From: Umezawaea sp039922235
Lineage (GTDB): Bacteria; Actinomycetota; Actinomycetes; Mycobacteriales; Pseudonocardiaceae
DNA length: 9,529 bases
Reading direction: 5' to 3'
Assembly (NCBI GenBank): GCA_039922235.1
Contig: JBDSAJ010000648.1
Span: 1-9,529, forward strand
Shown here in pieces: positions 6,695-9,529 of the stretch. A model generated the notes under the pieces. It saw only the letters and a program-made list of their open reading frames with translations, ran no database searches and was not told where the DNA came from. Position numbers and translations under genes: made by a program. The stretch's first letter is position 1. Each line of letters starts with the position of its first letter.

Positions 6695-7596
6695 CCGGAC
6701 GCCAGACCCCTCCGCCAGGACACCGTGGGCTTCCACCCCAGTTCCGTGCGCGCCCGGTCCGTGCGCGCGCCCCGCATTGCGGTGAGCTGGTAGTTCGTGA
6801 ACCACCCCAACACCTTCTCGGCCATGTCCGACGGGAGTGCGCGCGGCGGTGGCGCGTCGAGCAGCCGCGCGTACTCGGGCAGCCACGTCGAGCCCTCCGC
6901 CGGGTCGTCGTCGGCGATGTTGAACACGCCGGTGGCATCACTGTCCACAGCGGACAGCGCGGCCAGCGCGGCGTCCTGGACGTGCAGGAACGACGTCACG
7001 CCCGCCGCGGTCTCCGGGATGGGCATCTTGCCCCGGCCGATCCTGGCCCCGAACGGGCCGTCGGGGTCGTACTGGGTCTGCGCGCCGAACAGGGTGCCGT
7101 AGCGCAGGATCGTGCCCGCGATGTCCGGCGTGCCCAGCACCAGCCGTTCCATCTCGGCGACGGCCTGCACGGTCCGCGTCCACGACGGGTCCGGCGCGTC
7201 CAGGTACAGCGGCGCGTCCTCGGCCAGGACGGGAGCGCCGAGCGGGGCCGTGGCGAAGCTGATGCTCTGCACCACCATCTTCCGCGCCCCGACCTCCCTG
7301 GCCGACATGATCAGGTTCGCGGTGCCCTCCGTGCGCAGCCGCGCCGTGGTCTCCAGCGCCTCCACGCTCATCTGCCGCAACGCGGTCAACTGGTGCATCA
7401 CGACGTCCGGCCGGGCGGTGCGCAGCGCGTCGCGCACGGCCACCGGGTCGAGCGCGTCGGCGACGACGACCTCATCGGCGGTCACCGGTTTCGACTCGTC
7501 GCGCACGAGCGCGACCACGTGGTGCCCCCTGTCCCGCAGCAGCGGGAGCAACGCGCGCCCGACGAGTCCGGTGGCACCCGCGACGACGACCCTCAT
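6691..7596 (-). CDS. NAD(P)-binding atypical SDR / NAD-dependent epimerase-like protein
   Basis: This 301-aa protein begins MRVVVAGATGLVG, giving the GxxGxxG nucleotide-binding motif at residues 7-13 directly at the N-terminus, as in extended and atypical short-chain dehydrogenases. Later blocks (SISFATAP; TILRYGTLFGAQTQYDPDGPFG; TSFLHVQDAALAAL; GVFNIADDDP; ARTELGWKPTVSW) are typical of the epimerase/dehydratase fold. The catalytic YxxxK dyad is not recognisable: where YGxSK-AAE normally stands, it reads SWTRTVQAVAEMERLVL. The protein may bind NAD(P)H and transfer hydride without the classical tyrosine. In a diazotization operon, a reductase could replace a diazo group by hydride, as described for avenalumic acid biosynthesis; a tailoring reduction is the alternative. 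ATG 7596 shares one base with the upstream TGA (TGATG). Confidence 0.8.
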   Translation of the reverse strand: MRVVVAGATGLVGRALLPLLRDRGHHVVALVRDESKPVTADEVVVADALDPVAVRDALRTARPDVVMHQLTALRQMSVEALETTARLRTEGTANLIMSAREVGARKMVVQSISFATAPLGAPVLAEDAPLYLDAPDPSWTRTVQAVAEMERLVLGTPDIAGTILRYGTLFGAQTQYDPDGPFGARIGRGKMPIPETAAGVTSFLHVQDAALAALSAVDSDATGVFNIADDDPAEGSTWLPEYARLLDAPPPRALPSDMAEKVLGWFTNYQLTAMRGARTDRARTELGWKPTVSWRRGLASG

Positions 7597-8117
7597 CAAC
7601 TGACCCCTTCCGGTGCGACGCGCATCAGCAGCCTGCACGCCGGGTCGCCCTGCCGCAAACACCCAGTCGAACAGTTCTCCGCGAGCACCACCCCCAACCC
7701 GTCCGACCAGCCCGCGTGGACCTCGGTGCACGGGCACTCGTAGCCCTCCATCGAGCCCGCCATCCGGACCATCGTGACCGCGAAGCTCTGCCGCATCACG
7801 ACCTCCACCGCGCCGTCGTCGACGACGACGCACCGGAGGTCGCGCAGCTCGTACGGGAACGTCCGGTCCGCGCAGGCGTCGTAGCGCCGCCGCAACTCGT
7901 CCATGTCCCCCGCGGGTTTCCCGCCGAACTGGCGCAAGACCTTCCGGCCGATGTTCGTGGCGACGTAGCGCAGCGCCTCGGCGTTGATCTCGTTCGCGAC
8001 GGCGGGCCCGAACCTCTTCGCCACGCCCTGGTACCAGCGGGCGTCGTGCAGCCACCAGGAGCGGTAGACGTCCAGCACGTCCGCACGGGTGGGGGCGTCG
8101 GTCTCGACCGCGGTCAT
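7596..8117 (-). CDS. Small cysteine-rich protein, ATC-hydrolase/DUF6125-like, function unknown
   Basis: This 173-aa protein has a helical N-terminal half (VYRSWWLHDARWYQGVAKRFGPAVANEINAEALRYVA) and a more beta-like, cysteine-containing C-terminal half. Cysteines are at 82, 96, 128, 130, 149, 153 and 161; the last five (ECPC, then NCSTGC, then PAC) could form a metal or ligand site. The layout, with W-x-x-H-D-x-x-W near the N-terminus and a terminal C/GC/DPxC pattern, recalls the L-2-amino-thiazoline-4-carboxylate hydrolase-like/DUF6125 group, but I cannot confirm this without a profile search. There is no signal peptide or membrane segment. The start ATG 8117 overlaps the ligase stop (ATGA) and the stop overlaps the SDR start, so it is translated with pathway enzymes and probably belongs to the same chemistry. 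No function is assigned. Confidence 0.75.
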   Translation of the reverse strand: MTAVETDAPTRADVLDVYRSWWLHDARWYQGVAKRFGPAVANEINAEALRYVATNIGRKVLRQFGGKPAGDMDELRRRYDACADRTFPYELRDLRCVVVDDGAVEVVMRQSFAVTMVRMAGSMEGYECPCTEVHAGWSDGLGVVLAENCSTGCLRQGDPACRLLMRVAPEGVS

Positions 8118-9529
8118 CCCCGGCTCCCGCCTGCGAGCTGTTCCTGGAACCGCTCGCGCATGAGCCGCTTGAGCACCTTGCCGGTCGCGCCCTTGATCAC
8201 GTCGGCCGCGTCCATCCGCAGTGCGCGCGTCACGGGCGGGAAACCCTTGGCGTGCAAGGTGTCGTTGACCAGCTCGGTCCACTTGGCATCGTCGGTGGGG
8301 TCGTCCGCGTCGGCGAGTTGCAGCAGGACGTACGCGTCCGCCACGCCGTCACCGTCCCAGTCCGCCCGCACGCCCTCGGGCGCGACGCCGACCACCGTGC
8401 AGTCGGCCAGCGCGGGGAGTTCGGCCAGCAGCAGCTCCTCCGTGCGGGTGCTGAAGACGACGCCCTCCGCCGTCCGGACGGCGTCCGGCGCGCGGTCGAG
8501 GTGGTAGAAGTTGCCGTCCTCGTCCTGCATGGACAGGTCACCGGTCAGCCAGTAGCCGCCGAGCCGCAGCCGGTGGAACGTCAGCGAGTCGTTCCAGTAG
8601 CCCGGTGTCAGCGTAGGGGAGCGCACCCCGAGCCTGCCGACCTCACCGACGGGCAGCGGCCGGCCGTCCTCGGACAGCACGGCGGCCTCGGCGAAGCTGA
8701 TCGGCTTGCCGATGCAGCGCCCGTACGCGGAACTGCCGAGCTGGTGGCCGTTGTGGAAGATCGAGTAACCGGTCTCCGACGAGCCGAGGCCGTCGGTGAA
8801 CACCGAGCCCGGCACCCGGACGCGCTGGAAGTCCTCGTCCACGGTCACGTGGCTGCCCCGCGCGACCAGCTCGCGCACGTGCGCCTCGTGCGCCGCGTCC
8901 CCGGTGTTGTACCAGGCCTCCACGCTGGCCAGGTCGCGCGCGGACAGGTCCTCCGCGGCCATCTCGCCGTAGGTGCCCGCGAATGCGAAGATGGTCGTGG
9001 GCTTGAACTCCTCCGCCGCGTCCAGCACGTCGACGCCGCGCTGGCTGGACAGCAGGTGCACCGGCGAGCGCAGCAGGAAGCCGAACATCATCACCGACAC
9101 GGCCGCGTTGTGCGAGCCCGGCAGCGCCACCAGCAGCCTGCCCATCGAGCCGCCGACCGACAGCTTCAGCCGGTGCAGCTGGGCGTACAGCAGGGTTTCG
9201 TGGGTGTGCGGCACGCCCTTGGGCATCCCCGTCGTGCCGGACGAGTGCGAGATGATGATCGGGTCGGTGGAGTGGTGCCGGTACGGGTAGCCCTCCGGCA
9301 ACGGCCCGGCCGCGGTGATGTCCGCCGCGGTGACGAGGAACCCGAGTTCCAGGTCGCCGTCGGCCAGGGTTCGGGCGTGCTCGCCGTCGGCCACCGCGCC
9401 GACCACTCCCTGACGGCGGATGTACTCGCGGGCGATCTCCGGGCGCAGGTTGCCGTTGACGAACGACGGGATCGCGCCCAACGACGTGAGCGCCAGGTAG
9501 TTGACCGCGAACTCGGTGCTGGACCTGGT
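8114..9529 (-). CDS. AMP-forming acyl-CoA-ligase-like enzyme, candidate ATP-dependent diazotase (5' end outside window)
   Basis: The last 471 residues of an ANL-superfamily adenylate-forming enzyme are present; the frame is open to the window edge, and the visible N-terminus (VNYLALTSLGAIPSFVN) is still family sequence. Landmarks in order are the ATP-binding loop SSGTTGMPKG (near nt 9244-9215), GLGSSETG (near 8790-8768), YWLTGDLSMQDEDGN (near 8554-8510), and the C-terminal GATGKVLKRL, whose lysine near nt 8178 is the adenylation lysine. The hinge region after the aspartate motif (HLDRAPDAVRTAEGVVFSTRTEE) departs from the usual GRxDDxIK form. Normal family members make acyl-AMP and then acyl-CoA. 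In CreM/CmaA6-type clusters a related enzyme uses ATP and nitrite to diazotise an aromatic amine. Operon position with CreE/CreD-like genes supports that reading; ordinary acid activation remains possible. Confidence 0.82.
   Translation of the reverse strand, partial: TRSSTEFAVNYLALTSLGAIPSFVNGNLRPEIAREYIRRQGVVGAVADGEHARTLADGDLELGFLVTAADITAAGPLPEGYPYRHHSTDPIIISHSSGTTGMPKGVPHTHETLLYAQLHRLKLSVGGSMGRLLVALPGSHNAAVSVMMFGFLLRSPVHLLSSQRGVDVLDAAEEFKPTTIFAFAGTYGEMAAEDLSARDLASVEAWYNTGDAAHEAHVRELVARGSHVTVDEDFQRVRVPGSVFTDGLGSSETGYSIFHNGHQLGSSAYGRCIGKPISFAEAAVLSEDGRPLPVGEVGRLGVRSPTLTPGYWNDSLTFHRLRLGGYWLTGDLSMQDEDGNFYHLDRAPDAVRTAEGVVFSTRTEELLLAELPALADCTVVGVAPEGVRADWDGDGVADAYVLLQLADADDPTDDAKWTELVNDTLHAKGFPPVTRALRMDAADVIKGATGKVLKRLMRERFQEQLAGGSRG

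Noticed and set aside
4883..6793. 636-codon open frame on the plus strand
   Set aside because: It is antisense to the flavoprotein gene, with Ala/Arg/Val/His-rich shadow composition and no domain.
9479..9481. TTG at 9481 as the ligase start
   Set aside because: The frame continues to the window edge with typical family sequence (VNYLALTSLGAIPSFVN), so the true start is outside the window.

Overview
The window is high-GC DNA with GTG and TTG starts and very tight gene packing. It looks like an actinomycete chromosome. A Pseudonocardiales-type host (Saccharothrix, Lentzea or Actinosynnema relatives) is a guess from gene style only. No RNA genes, CRISPR arrays, insertion sequences or phage genes were seen.

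Left part (1-1607): the 3' end of a GlxA/AraC-type regulator on the plus strand meets, at a shared CTAG, a convergent LysE/RhtB-type exporter gene. That gene appears to have lost its middle third in frame. Back to back with it lies a gene for an enoyl-CoA hydratase-like protein of the ECHDC3 type. The two divergent starts are only about 15-24 bp apart, and both may be leaderless.

Middle (1608-3492): a MarR-family regulator is preceded by a near-perfect 30-bp palindrome overlapping its promoter region. An MFS drug-efflux-type transporter follows. This is a typical ligand-sensing efflux pair.

Right part (3477-9529, minus strand): five genes are joined by 1-4 bp overlaps, so they are almost certainly one operon. 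In transcription order they are an AMP-forming acyl-CoA-ligase-like enzyme (its 5' end lies outside the window), a small cysteine-rich protein resembling the ATC-hydrolase/DUF6125 group, an NAD(P)-binding atypical SDR, a large FAD/NAD(P)-binding monooxygenase-like protein, and a fumarase/aspartase-superfamily lyase. The last two match the pattern of CreE (aspartate to nitrosuccinate) and CreD (nitrosuccinate to nitrite plus fumarate). With the AMP-forming ligase as candidate diazotase, the operon is best read as part of a nitrous-acid-dependent diazotization or N-nitrosation pathway in a natural-product gene cluster. The SDR could be the hydride donor that replaces a diazo group, or a tailoring reductase. 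The small cysteine-rich protein has no assigned role. The genes that would make the amine substrate are not in the window; they probably lie beyond position 9529. The adjacent MarR/MFS pair may give export of, or resistance to, the product.
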